Notes under the pieces: model-generated
The model's input: the letters and a program-made list of their open reading frames with translations, nothing else
The model's database searches: none
What the model was told of the DNA's origin: nothing
Assembly: GCF_046054155.1 (NCBI RefSeq)
Contig: NZ_JBEQCT010000002.1
Span: 248,001 to 312,000 of the forward strand
Reading direction: 5' to 3'
DNA: 64,000 nucleotides
Source of the DNA: Celerinatantimonas yamalensis
GTDB taxonomy: Bacteria; Pseudomonadota; Gammaproteobacteria; Enterobacterales; Celerinatantimonadaceae
Shown here: piece after piece, positions 1 to 7,763 of the stretch
Layout: every line of letters begins with the position of its first letter
Position numbering within the stretch: the stretch's first letter is position 1
Translations under genes and position numbers: made by a program

Positions 1-522
1 ACGGACTAATAATTCACTGAGCTGACGCTGATAGACTTTGTCTAATCCAGCATAAGGCTCATCAAGAACCAATAGCTGCGGGCACGATAAAATGGCCCGA
101 GCCAACATTAGACGACGAGTCTCCCCTGTTGATAGCAGAAAAAACCCACGATCGCGCAGTTTACTTAAACCGCAGTCATCGATCGCTTGCTCAATTTGAG
201 CTGCATCATTATTTATCTCGCGCAATAGCTCATAAACGGTACTGCCTGGGTCGACTTCATTGGTCAGATCGGTCTCATCGGCCGCTTTTTGTGCCGCATA
301 TAACTGCTGTTGAATTCCCAGTGACACCACGCCAATAGTTGCCGGTAAACCGGATATTTCGCCCTGAATAAGCGCGGCTTCATCGCATAGCCAATCGGCT
401 ATCAATGACGGGGAATTATCACCAGCAATCACACAAACATGCTGGTGGGTCGCTAATACCCAATCTTGAATATGACAGTGCTGCTGCCCTTTTTTTATTT
501 CAACTTGTTTAAACTCAATCAT
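1..522 (-). CDS. ModF-like ABC ATPase, N-terminal part (cut by window edge)
   Basis: The first 174 codons of an ABC ATP-binding protein are present; the rest lies left of the window. The segment STGETRRLMLARAIL, followed by LLVLDEPYAGLD, matches the unusual signature and Walker B region of the first nucleotide-binding domain of ModF, a soluble two-domain ABC protein linked to molybdate genes in E. coli. The Walker A position is degenerate: the reading is AGDNSPSLIADWL, with no GK(S/T), whereas E. coli ModF has an intact GSGKS there. The D-loop and Walker B glutamate are intact. The start is the ATG at 522. No molybdate transport genes are visible. Family assignment rests on recalled similarity and only half the protein can be seen. 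Confidence 0.7.
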   Translation of the reverse strand, partial: MIEFKQVEIKKGQQHCHIQDWVLATHQHVCVIAGDNSPSLIADWLCDEAALIQGEISGLPATIGVVSLGIQQQLYAAQKAADETDLTNEVDPGSTVYELLREINNDAAQIEQAIDDCGLSKLRDRGFFLLSTGETRRLMLARAILSCPQLLVLDEPYAGLDKVYQRQLSELLVR

Positions 523-821
523 CTATCAACCTTCCTGTACATCTTCAAACCATCATAACGGAAAGTTCAAGCTAAATTCTACTGGCAGATTACGCCGTAG
601 CAGCTCACCTCGGTTTTCTCTCATTGACGTTATTAACTTACATTTACCAATAAACTCACTTTAACCTGAAACGACTAACGACTCACCGCGCAGTATTGCC
701 ATAAGGGACAGTGCGTTGCTCGCAGTATTGATAATCGCTAGAGCTCAACTTCTTTGGCCTGCAAATTCAGCTAGATGATACAATCACTTTAAGGACGTAG
801 CGAAAAGAGGAAAAATAGAAC

Positions 822-1643
822 ATGGTATCGTTTGATCATAAAAGAAAATTGGGACAACTACTTACCGCGAGCACATTACTTGGCGTTGTGGCACTCAGTA
901 GTCGCGCATTTGCAGCCAATGACACTGTCGAACACATTATTCAATCGGGACAACTGCGACTTTGCTTTGAATCAGGCTATATCCCCTTTGAGATGACCAG
1001 TAAAAGCGGCCGTTACATTGGATTTGATATCGATATCGCCAAACATTTAGCACACTCTCTTGGGGTTAAATTTGTTCCGGTAAACACCGCCTGGGACGGC
1101 ATTGTGCCAGCCCTTAAAACCGGAAGATGTGATTTTATTGCTGGCATGACCATCACGGCTAAGCGAAACTTGAGCGTCATGTTTGCTGATAAATATATGC
1201 AAGTTGGGCAAACCGTACTGATATCACCCAAGCTCAAAAACAAAATTCACAGTTATCGGGATCTGAATAAAGCCAGATACACCATCGCGACCCAGATGGG
1301 AACAACGGGTGCCCAAGCGGCGAAAAAGTATTTATACAATGCTCATATTGATCTATTTGATACCTCTGCAGATGCCGTACTGCAGGTAGCCAATGGTAAA
1401 GCGGACGCTTTTGTTTACGATATGCCATACAATGCCATCTATATCGCTGAGCACAAAGGTCAGCTCGTGCATTTAGACAAAACCTTCACCTTTGAACCAC
1501 TTGGATGGGCGATTCGTCCAGATGATTTTAACTTTCTAAATTTACTGAACAACTATATAAAACAGATCCAAGGCGATGGCACATATCAAAAAATCTACAA
1601 CAAATGGTTTAAATCTTATACATGGATGAGTCAGGTTCACTAA
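822..1643 (+). CDS. Periplasmic amino-acid-binding protein (SBP family 3)
   Basis: This is a 273-residue solute-binding protein of the polar amino acid ABC transporter type (GlnH/FliY/ArtJ-like). Residues 1-31 form a signal peptide with a basic N-terminus, a hydrophobic core and an A-F-A cleavage motif at 29-31. The mature part has family hallmarks: GQLRLCFESGYIPFE near the start, GFDIDIAKHLA, DFIAGMTIT and the final WFKSYTW region. An AGAGGA ribosome-binding site precedes the ATG. No permease or ATPase gene is adjacent, so it is an orphan binding protein or feeds a transporter encoded elsewhere. The ligand cannot be predicted. The preceding 300 bases (523-821) hold a possible promoter (TACAAT near 776) and nothing else I recognise. 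Confidence 0.88.
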   Translation: MVSFDHKRKLGQLLTASTLLGVVALSSRAFAANDTVEHIIQSGQLRLCFESGYIPFEMTSKSGRYIGFDIDIAKHLAHSLGVKFVPVNTAWDGIVPALKTGRCDFIAGMTITAKRNLSVMFADKYMQVGQTVLISPKLKNKIHSYRDLNKARYTIATQMGTTGAQAAKKYLYNAHIDLFDTSADAVLQVANGKADAFVYDMPYNAIYIAEHKGQLVHLDKTFTFEPLGWAIRPDDFNFLNLLNNYIKQIQGDGTYQKIYNKWFKSYTWMSQVH

Positions 1644-1710
1644 TCTCCAAAATATGGTCAAGTCAACAAACTCAACAACGTCAGTAACAACTTGAACTAC
1701 ACTGACTTGC

Positions 1711-2595
1711 TCAATTTACCTGTCGATAAATCTTCGCTAGTTGGATCCAAGCTTTAGCGGCAGGTGAAAGCTCAACCTTTTTTTTCCATGCAAGCCCTAT
1801 ATCCCATTGGAGGTCATTCTCATCTAATCTATTGATAAAAATATCTTTATGGGCATATTGCTGAGCGAGAACATCAGGAAGAAATGCAATGCCTAATTTT
1901 GCAGCAACAAGATCGACAATGAAATCTATCTGCGCGCTCCTAGCAGAGATTTTAGGATAAAAACCTCGTTTTTCACAAGCATTGATGATGATGCGGTTAA
2001 GAGAAAAACCTTTTTCAAAAAGAATAAATGGCAGCCCTTTAAGTTGGCTTAAATTGATATTCTCATTGTTGATAAGCGGATTGGCTTTATCCAAAATGAG
2101 CCATAAAGGCTCACATCTCATGCCCAAAAAATCTAATTCATCGTTTTCACATCGTAAGGTAGCCGCAATTTCTATTTCTCCTTTTTTTAGTAAGTTCAAA
2201 AGTTCGCTGCCACCGCGTTCAATTAATTCTATTTCGATGTTGGGATACATGCTGCAAAAGCTGGTGAACATTGAGGCAAAAAGCGCACCACTGGCCACCG
2301 GAGGAAGACCAATTCTCAAGACGCCCCGAATCATACCTTTAAATTCATTAATTTCTGCCGATAAATTTTCCACCTCCAGCAGCAAGGTTATTGCTCTTTG
2401 GTAAACTATCTCGCCGATAAAGGTCAGCGTTATCCCCGATGTTTTTCTGTTTATAAGCACTACCTTTAATTCATCTTCCAGTGACTTAACCGCTTTACTC
2501 ACTGCCGATTGAGAAAGATAGAGCAATGCGGCGGCTTGCGTAAATCCTTTATGCTGCACTACCGCCACAAATGCTTTTAAATTTTTGATATTCAT
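1711..2595 (-). CDS. LysR-family transcriptional regulator, divergent from lldD
   Basis: A 294-residue LysR regulator. The N-terminal winged helix-turn-helix spans about residues 1-60 (MNIKNLKAFVAVV, then TQAAALLYLSQSAVSKAVKSLEDEL). A periplasmic-binding-protein-like effector domain follows from about 90 to 290. It is transcribed away from the lactate dehydrogenase gene, with 134 bases between the two starts. This is the usual LysR arrangement, so it probably controls lldD in response to lactate or a related 2-hydroxy acid. That is inference from position. It differs from E. coli, where a GntR protein (LldR) does this job. The ATG at 2595 follows a GGAATAGCG sequence that can serve as a weak ribosome-binding site. 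Confidence 0.9.
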   Translation of the reverse strand: MNIKNLKAFVAVVQHKGFTQAAALLYLSQSAVSKAVKSLEDELKVVLINRKTSGITLTFIGEIVYQRAITLLLEVENLSAEINEFKGMIRGVLRIGLPPVASGALFASMFTSFCSMYPNIEIELIERGGSELLNLLKKGEIEIAATLRCENDELDFLGMRCEPLWLILDKANPLINNENINLSQLKGLPFILFEKGFSLNRIIINACEKRGFYPKISARSAQIDFIVDLVAAKLGIAFLPDVLAQQYAHKDIFINRLDENDLQWDIGLAWKKKVELSPAAKAWIQLAKIYRQVN

Positions 2596-2600
2596 CGCTA

Positions 2601-2613
2601 TTCCAATTTGGAA
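2601..2613. promoter_or_regulatory. 13-bp palindrome in the LysR-lldD intergenic region
   Basis: The sequence TTCCAA-T-TTGGAA is a perfect inverted repeat six bases upstream of the LysR start codon. LysR proteins commonly autoregulate from interrupted palindromes in such divergent regions, so this is a candidate operator. The T-N11-A core is the only consensus feature I can point to. Confidence 0.4.
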
Positions 2614-2729
2614 TTATAGTTATAAATATTATTCTCTTTTCTGACTCAATAAAAGTTTCTACTATTGATGCATCGGCAGAACATCTTAGGTTTCTGTTCC
2701 ATTCGCATAAGCAATATAAGGGAAAATAA

Positions 2730-3878
2730 ATGATAATTTCATCGGCAAATGATTATCGTGAGGCGGCGCGCCGTCGATTACCGCGATTTTTATTCGATTA
2801 TATCGATGGTGGTGCTTATGCGGAGCATACCTTACAGAAAAACATGTCTGATTTGGCGAATATCAGCCTGCGACAGAGAGTTCTTAAAAATATGGATTCA
2901 TTGAGTCTAGAAACTGAGCTTTTTGGTCAAAAACAAGCGATGCCAATTATTCTAAGCCCAGTAGGCTTAACCGGAATGTACGCTCGTAGGGGCGAAGTGC
3001 AAGCAGCCAAAGCTGCAGCCAATAAGCATATTCCTTTATGTCTTTCTACAGTTTCAGTTTGTTCTATTGAAGAGGTTGCTTCACAAAGTTCGCAGCCTAT
3101 TTGGTTCCAACTCTATGTTTTGAAAGACCGGGCGTTTATGAAAAATGTGCTAGAGAGGGCTCAGGCAGCGGGCGTTAAAAACTTAGTGTTTACGGTTGAT
3201 ATGCCAACGCCAGGAGCACGCTATCGAGATGCGCATTCTGGCATGTCAGGCCCATTCGCCGCTTCACGTCGTTATTTACAGGCTATAACGAAACCTCGCT
3301 GGGCATTTAATGTCGGTCTCTTCGGCCGCCCACACGATCTCGGTAATGTTTCTAAATACCTTGGTAAAGCAACCTCTCTAGAGGACTATGTCGGATGGTT
3401 AGGCGACAATTTCGATCCCTCGATTAGTTGGAAAGATTTGGAGTGGATCCGCGAATTTTGGCAAGGAAATATGATCATCAAAGGGATACTTGACCCTGAA
3501 GATGCCAAAGACGCTGTTACTTTTGGTGCCGACGGCATCATCGTTTCTAACCACGGTGGACGTCAACTCGACGGTGTGCCATCAACTGCGCTGGCTTTAC
3601 CCTCGATTGTCGATGCCGTTGGGGATGACCTTACCGTACTAGTTGATTCAGGTATCCGCTCCGGCCTTGATGTCGTGCGAATGCTCGCTCTGGGTGCCAA
3701 AAGCGTGTTGTTAGGACGGTCAGCCGTTTATGCGTTGGCTGCACAAGGACAGAGTGGTGTAGAAAATATGCTCGATATATTCTCAAAAGAAATGCGCGTT
3801 GCCATGACATTGACGGGTATGAAATCAATTCAACAAATAGATCGATCTATTTTAGTTAACAATGGATTAGCTAACTAA
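2730..3878 (+). CDS. lldD: L-lactate dehydrogenase, FMN-dependent (LldD)
   Basis: This is a membrane-associated flavoenzyme that oxidises L-lactate to pyruvate and passes electrons to the quinone pool. The protein aligns with E. coli LldD from the first residue (MIISSANDYREAARRRLP) without obvious gaps. It keeps DMPTPGARYRDAHSGMSG, the catalytic histidine at 275 in VSNHGGRQLDG, and the FMN phosphate-binding DSGIRSGLDVVRM-LGR region. At 382 residues it is slightly shorter than E. coli LldD (396), missing only the variable tail. No lactate permease lies next to it. A short AAGGGAAA ribosome-binding site precedes the ATG. The divergent LysR gene is the likely regulator. Confidence 0.97.
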   Translation: MIISSANDYREAARRRLPRFLFDYIDGGAYAEHTLQKNMSDLANISLRQRVLKNMDSLSLETELFGQKQAMPIILSPVGLTGMYARRGEVQAAKAAANKHIPLCLSTVSVCSIEEVASQSSQPIWFQLYVLKDRAFMKNVLERAQAAGVKNLVFTVDMPTPGARYRDAHSGMSGPFAASRRYLQAITKPRWAFNVGLFGRPHDLGNVSKYLGKATSLEDYVGWLGDNFDPSISWKDLEWIREFWQGNMIIKGILDPEDAKDAVTFGADGIIVSNHGGRQLDGVPSTALALPSIVDAVGDDLTVLVDSGIRSGLDVVRMLALGAKSVLLGRSAVYALAAQGQSGVENMLDIFSKEMRVAMTLTGMKSIQQIDRSILVNNGLAN

Positions 3879-4504
3879 CTCAACGTGAAAAAACACCCAA
3901 TGGTCAGTCACTGCCAGCGACAGTGCGACCTTTGGCTGTGGCCTCATCCATGCTTCGCACACTAACAAAGCAGTGTCTTGTATAGGCGATCACTGGCTAT
4001 TTCCCCGATAGAACTTAAAACGGCTGCTAGGCTAACATTCCACTCAGTTCCAATATTTGATGGCATCATAAAATGCGGGGATAGCGATGCGTCTTTACTA
4101 TTGGAAAAAGAGAAATCAGACACGCAAAGGGATAAACATCGGCTTTAAGGAGAATCCAAAATCACCATAGCGCCAAATGTTGTCAGCATCAACCCGATCC
4201 CTGACGATACAAGTAATGAGGTAATTGAGAAAAGCGTGAACTTTCCACCTTGCCTAGGGCAATGCGAAATGTAATTTAATATTTAGCGAGCAGGTGCAAA
4301 ACAGGTTGATACGTTTCGGTTTTAAATGAATAACAAAGAAAAGAAGTGGCGCTTGATGGGAGATTCATTAGGCCGTGTTTAGCTGAGATTTTCACTCTGA
4401 AGCATCAATGTTCCCTAGTTACAAAAAGCAAATCAAGCATACCTTGGGAAGGTACTTCACGCTAACATATTGAATTGGTATTACTCAATAGGTTACAAAG
4501 AAAC
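3879..4504. other. Gene-poor stretch with a possible decayed membrane-protein tail
   Basis: I find no convincing gene between lldD and the first tRNA pair. On the minus strand at about 4153-4290 one frame is open for 44 codons, with no clear start. It ends in a strongly hydrophobic run (FTLFSITSLLVSSGIGLML and on to a stop). That looks like the last transmembrane helix of a lost transporter, but it is too short to assign and could be chance. Confidence 0.3.
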
Positions 4505-4531
4505 AAAAGCCCGCTATAAAAGCGGGCTTTT
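4505..4531 (-). terminator. Intrinsic terminator of the first tRNA pair
   Basis: Read on the minus strand, an AAAAGCCCGC / GCGGGCTTTT stem with a 7-base loop is followed by TTGTTT. It sits 6 bases past the 3' end of tRNA-Asn. Confidence 0.9.
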
Positions 4532-4537
4532 TGAATT

Positions 4538-4613
4538 TGGCTCCTCCTGCTGGGCTCGAACCAGCGACCTGCGGATTAACAGTCCGTCGCTCTACCAACT
4601 GAGCTAAGGAGGA
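4538..4613 (-). tRNA. tRNA-Asn (GTT), copy 1
   Basis: This is a 76-base cloverleaf with an encoded 3' CCA. The anticodon loop reads CTGTTAA (anticodon GTT), the T-arm reads GGTTCGAGCC and the acceptor stem TCCTCCT pairs with AGGAGGA. It is the downstream member of a Phe-Asn transcript, 7 bases after tRNA-Phe. Confidence 0.97.
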
Positions 4614-4620
4614 ATTATTT

Positions 4621-4696
4621 TGGTGCCCAGAGGCGGAATCGAACCACCGACACGAGGATTTTCAATCCTCTGCTCTACCGACTGAGCTATCTGGGC
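4621..4696 (-). tRNA. tRNA-Phe (GAA), copy 1
   Basis: This is a 76-base cloverleaf with an encoded CCA. The anticodon loop reads TTGAAAA (anticodon GAA), and the acceptor stem GCCCAGA pairs with TCTGGGC. It closely resembles E. coli tRNA-Phe. It is first in the Phe-Asn transcript. Confidence 0.97.
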
Positions 4697-4979
4697 AACG
4701 GCGGCTATTAAACGTTTTCAGGACAATGAAATCAAGTAATTTTTTTCAAAAAATGTTTAACAGCACATTTTGCCAGCAAAACGGTGTTTTTATCATCTAA
4801 AATAGTCAAATTTTCCTGATGGCAATACATCTAGTTTACAGTGGATATTGCGGTTTAAACCATACCTACGGCCGTTTATTTATTTTTACGTTTAACCCAT
4901 AGTCTCACGTAACCCGGCAGCAGCGCAGCGGATGCCGGGAATAGTCCATATTAAACCTGTTGATTTAAACCATTAACGC

Positions 4980-5285
4980 TTAGAAAAGGCGCTCACTCAT
5001 CCAAATTTCTTCCACATTAACTATATTAGAGAGGTCGAAACCTGCCATATCATTTTTAAAATCAGTACATTGCATATATTCTTTATCTAATGTTTTAGGA
5101 TCGCTGCCTGATGGATAACTCACGATTGCCATCACCTTATTTGCATTCTCATCAGCCCCTAGATACACGTCGTTTACTGCAATGCCAAACTTTGGCAGGC
5201 TGGCCAAGTGCTTCATCCAATAATGCTGAAAATACTCTAAGGCAGCGCTTTTATTTTTAAGTGTATATATTCTTAATTGCTTCAT
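4980..5285 (-). CDS. Small NIPSNAP-like protein between the tRNA pairs
   Basis: A 101-residue protein (MKQLRIYTLKNKSAALEYFQHYW...) with the pattern of a NIPSNAP / dimeric alpha-beta barrel domain: RIYTLK at the start, a helix with HYWMKHL, a central LGADENANKVMAIVSYPSGSD segment, and a terminal VEEIWMSERLF strand. An AAGGA ribosome-binding site lies 5 bases before the ATG. Members of this fold act as small dimers, some in catabolic or antibiotic biosynthesis contexts, but I cannot name a substrate. It lies between two near-identical tRNA blocks with no protein-coding neighbour. It may have arrived, or survived, with the tRNA duplication. Confidence 0.7.
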   Translation of the reverse strand: MKQLRIYTLKNKSAALEYFQHYWMKHLASLPKFGIAVNDVYLGADENANKVMAIVSYPSGSDPKTLDKEYMQCTDFKNDMAGFDLSNIVNVEEIWMSERLF

Positions 5286-5902
5286 AACATTCCTTAATGC
5301 TATTGGGATGGTTTACTGAGCATTAACAAGTTGACCATTTAAGCCAACAAAGTTGACACTAAGTCGTGATGATCAATGCAATAACCTTTCGGTCAGTTCT
5401 GCCAAAAATAAAGGCGCCAACTGCCTGTCATTACTGACCCATTTCGGAACAATGGTGGAAAGAGAAATGGCGAAGATAAGCAGCGCAAACATAATATGCG
5501 GATATTCCCCTTACCACATTATGCACTATAGCCTAGTTGATCATAGGCATACAACTGTCTCGAAATAGCTTTACGAGAAGTTCCAGCAGATGACTCAGGC
5601 TCTCTTATCCTCTGATAGCCTGATTGAGCAACAACTTAGGAAATTCAGACGGGGGTTCAGTGCCGCTCACAATCAGATGATGAATAAAACCACTCAACTT
5701 GAGAAAGATGCGCTTATGTAGACCTGAGGTTAAAACAGCTGCTTTCCCAGATCGATTGCATGACATCCGGGCTACAGTGAATATTGAAGTTTAAATGAAG
5801 GAACCAATCCTTATGCATCTCATCGACGCTAGCTTTTGAGTCGAAACGATCATACATATATAGACTTATGGTGGGAAATAATGACAAATAGCTTAAAAAA
5901 AC
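5286..5902. other. Gene-poor stretch between the tRNA blocks
   Basis: No convincing gene is visible. Two open frames exist (about 5353-5568 and 5569-5721, plus strand). Both lack a clear ribosome-binding site and any recognisable family, and I treat them as chance or decayed sequence. Confidence 0.35.
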
Positions 5903-5929
5903 AAAAGCCCGCCATAAAAGCGGGCTTTT
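5903..5929 (-). terminator. Intrinsic terminator of the second tRNA pair
   Basis: The same AAAAGCCCGC / GCGGGCTTTT stem as at 4505, followed on the minus strand by TTGTTT. Confidence 0.9.
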
Positions 5930-5935
5930 TGAATT

Positions 5936-6011
5936 TGGCTCCTCCTGCTGGGCTCGAACCAGCGACCTGCGGATTAACAGTCCGTCGCTCTACCAACTGA
6001 GCTAAGGAGGA
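5936..6011 (-). tRNA. tRNA-Asn (GTT), copy 2
   Basis: Identical over 76 bases to the copy at 4538-4613, with anticodon GTT and encoded CCA. Confidence 0.97.
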
Positions 6012-6018
6012 ATTATTT

Positions 6019-6094
6019 TGGTGCCCAGAGGCGGAATCGAACCACCGACACGAGGATTTTCAATCCTCTGCTCTACCGACTGAGCTATCTGGGC
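6019..6094 (-). tRNA. tRNA-Phe (GAA), copy 2
   Basis: Identical over 76 bases to the copy at 4621-4696, with anticodon GAA and encoded CCA. Confidence 0.97.
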
Positions 6095-6348
6095 AACGGG
6101 GCGTAATTAGACGTGTTTTGAGCTTTGAAGTCAACCCTATTTTAGGTAATTTTTTTTAATTGGATATATTTCAAACAATCTGTTGATTTATTAAGCCATT
6201 CCCTGTATTTAGTTGCTCTATTGAACTCAAGCTATGATTAATCACGCACCTTTGAGTATCAACCCACTCGCCTGCTAGAGTATCAAACCGTTTAAATAGC
6301 ATCAAAAAATCTGTGTTTATTAGGTTGATACTACTCATTTATCAGCGG

Positions 6349-6365
6349 GTGTTATAACATAACGG
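6349..6365. promoter_or_regulatory. Candidate Zur box upstream of zur
   Basis: The core GTTATA-A-CATAAC at 6351-6363 is a near-palindrome. It matches the gammaproteobacterial Zur operator core (GTTATA-N-TATAAC) at all but one position. It lies 27 bases before the zur start codon, where it would cover the promoter, so the operon is probably autorepressed when zinc is plentiful. The 250 bases between the tRNA block and this site show no gene. Confidence 0.65.
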
Positions 6366-6391
6366 TTTATTTAACGAACAATGGTAGATTT

Positions 6392-6844
6392 ATGCAACGA
6401 CCATTTGCTCATTTAGTCCAAAGTGCAGAATACTATTGTAGCCAAAATCAACAACGAATGACGCCTAATCGACGTCATGTTCTGGCTATTTTAGCCGCTC
6501 ATCAAGCACCTATGAGCGCATATGAAATTCTCGAAGCCATGCGACCTAAACAAGCATCGATCAAACCACCTACTGTCTATCGTGCATTAAAGTTTTTACT
6601 AGATGCTGGGATCATTCATAATATTGAGTCTACTAATCAATATCTCATTTGTAATCATCTGGAGCATCCACACCAGCCTCAACTTCTTGTCTGTCAAATT
6701 TGTGGGCATGTTGAAGAGCTGCCATTAACAGAACATATGCAGCAACAGCTCAATGAAAGTGCTCAAGTGAATGGTTTTCATCTTATTCACCACGCTATTG
6801 AACTACATGGTATTTGTCATAACTGTCAAAAGAGAGCCCCATGA
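6392..6844 (+). CDS. zur: Zinc uptake regulator Zur (Fur family)
   Basis: A 150-residue Fur-family repressor. The DNA-recognition segment KPPTVYRALKFLLDAGIIHNIEST (residues 59-81) is the diagnostic Zur version rather than that of Fur or PerR. The structural zinc site is formed by two cysteine pairs, C101/C104 (CQIC) and C142/C145 (CHNC). The metal-sensing histidines are in HLEHPHQP and HHAIELHG. Zur represses zinc import and zinc-sparing genes when loaded with Zn(II). It overlaps the next gene by 4 bases (ATGA) and has a Zur box upstream, so it heads a zinc-responsive operon. Confidence 0.94.
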   Translation: MQRPFAHLVQSAEYYCSQNQQRMTPNRRHVLAILAAHQAPMSAYEILEAMRPKQASIKPPTVYRALKFLLDAGIIHNIESTNQYLICNHLEHPHQPQLLVCQICGHVEELPLTEHMQQQLNESAQVNGFHLIHHAIELHGICHNCQKRAP

Positions 6845-7755
6845 GCACGATAGTGCACCTTATCACCGGTGTATTAGGGAGTGGCAAAACCACGCTGTTG
6901 AAACACTTACTTAATCAAAAACCAACCGATGAACGATGGGCATTTTTGATTAATGAATTGGGTCAGTTAGGTATCGATCAATGGCTACTAGACAATCACA
7001 CCAGTGAGACACTCTTCAAGCAAGTGTCCGGAGGCTGTTTATGTTGTACTCAAGGGGGTGAGTTTGAGCTGGCCTTAGCGCAGTTGATGAGTTTTAAGCC
7101 ACAACGATTATTTATTGAGACCACTGGCGCAGGTCATCCTGGTGAGATATTAGCAAAGCTAAAACGTCGGCAGTCACTTACACTCGGTGGCGTAATCACG
7201 CTTATTGATGCCAGTCAATGCCTTGATCCAAGCTACCAAGCTCATGAAATTTGGCAACAAATGCTGGCTGTCGCCGACCTCATCGTTTTGAATAAACAGG
7301 ATTTAGCAGATGAAACAACATGCAAACAGGCACACCAGTGGCTTGTGCGACATTATCCACATTGTAAGATATTTTTAGTTGAATATGGACAAATCCCCCT
7401 CCACTATCTGACAATATGTCATTCAGTAAAAGCTGAACCGAAAATAAACGCCATTCTCGGTGAAAAACGCGTTGAAACTCACCATTCCCATTTTGTCAGT
7501 TGCAGTTGGGCCTATGATGCGTCAATTCTGTTTGACGTCGGAACATTAATGCAATTGTTAGCTAAATACCCACTGCGGCGCATAAAAGCGTATGTGCAGA
7601 CACCCCATGGATGGCAAATGATCCATGGTATTAATGGGCAGTTACAATGCCAGAGTGTGCAACAGATGAGTGAATCACGTATCGAGTTGATCCACAGCCA
7701 CGCATTAGACTGGTCACATATAGAGTGTGCACTAGATAAAATAAAAATCGGATAA
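6841..7755 (+). CDS. COG0523 G3E GTPase (CobW/ZNG1-like metallochaperone)
   Basis: A 304-residue GTPase of the CobW/P47K group. It has a P-loop GVLGSGKTT (residues 10-18), the invariant metal-binding CxCC motif C66-L-C68-C69 in SGGCLCCTQGG, the IETTGAGHP switch motif, an NKQD guanine-specificity motif and a CobW C-terminal domain. Members co-regulated with Zur are thought to deliver zinc to client metalloenzymes during starvation. Translational coupling to zur (ATGA overlap) and the upstream Zur box place this one in that subgroup. The client is unknown; the zinc-dependent M23 endopeptidase encoded 8 bases downstream is an obvious candidate, by inference. Confidence 0.92.
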   Translation: MSTIVHLITGVLGSGKTTLLKHLLNQKPTDERWAFLINELGQLGIDQWLLDNHTSETLFKQVSGGCLCCTQGGEFELALAQLMSFKPQRLFIETTGAGHPGEILAKLKRRQSLTLGGVITLIDASQCLDPSYQAHEIWQQMLAVADLIVLNKQDLADETTCKQAHQWLVRHYPHCKIFLVEYGQIPLHYLTICHSVKAEPKINAILGEKRVETHHSHFVSCSWAYDASILFDVGTLMQLLAKYPLRRIKAYVQTPHGWQMIHGINGQLQCQSVQQMSESRIELIHSHALDWSHIECALDKIKIG

Positions 7756-7763
7756 GATGTTAT

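Larger units (their letters stand above)
4501..4701. repeat. Direct repeat copy A: tRNA-Phe/tRNA-Asn/terminator block
   Basis: This 201-base block recurs at 5899-6099 with a single difference (T at 4515, C at 5913, in the terminator loop). It contains both tRNAs, the 7-base spacer and the shared terminator. The promoter-side flanks (after 4701 and after 6099) are only loosely similar, so identity is confined to the transcribed part. That fits gene conversion between an older duplication. Confidence 0.95.
5899..6099. repeat. Direct repeat copy B: tRNA-Phe/tRNA-Asn/terminator block
   Basis: This is the second copy of the 201-base block, offset by 1398 bases from copy A and differing at one terminator-loop base. 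Confidence 0.95.

Noticed and set aside
4153..4290. Hydrophobic 44-codon minus-strand frame after lldD, considered as a lactate permease remnant
   Set aside because: The residues do not match the LldP C-terminus that I recall, and one hydrophobic helix is not enough to name a family.
5569..5721. 50-codon frame (ending MNKTTQLEKDALM) between the two tRNA blocks
   Set aside because: Too short, without a ribosome-binding site or recognisable domain; it could be a fragment of a lost gene but cannot be supported.
4501..6099. Genomic island inserted at a tRNA gene
   Set aside because: No integrase, no phage genes and no short attachment repeat at a tRNA 3' end. The repeat is the entire tRNA block, which fits duplication better.
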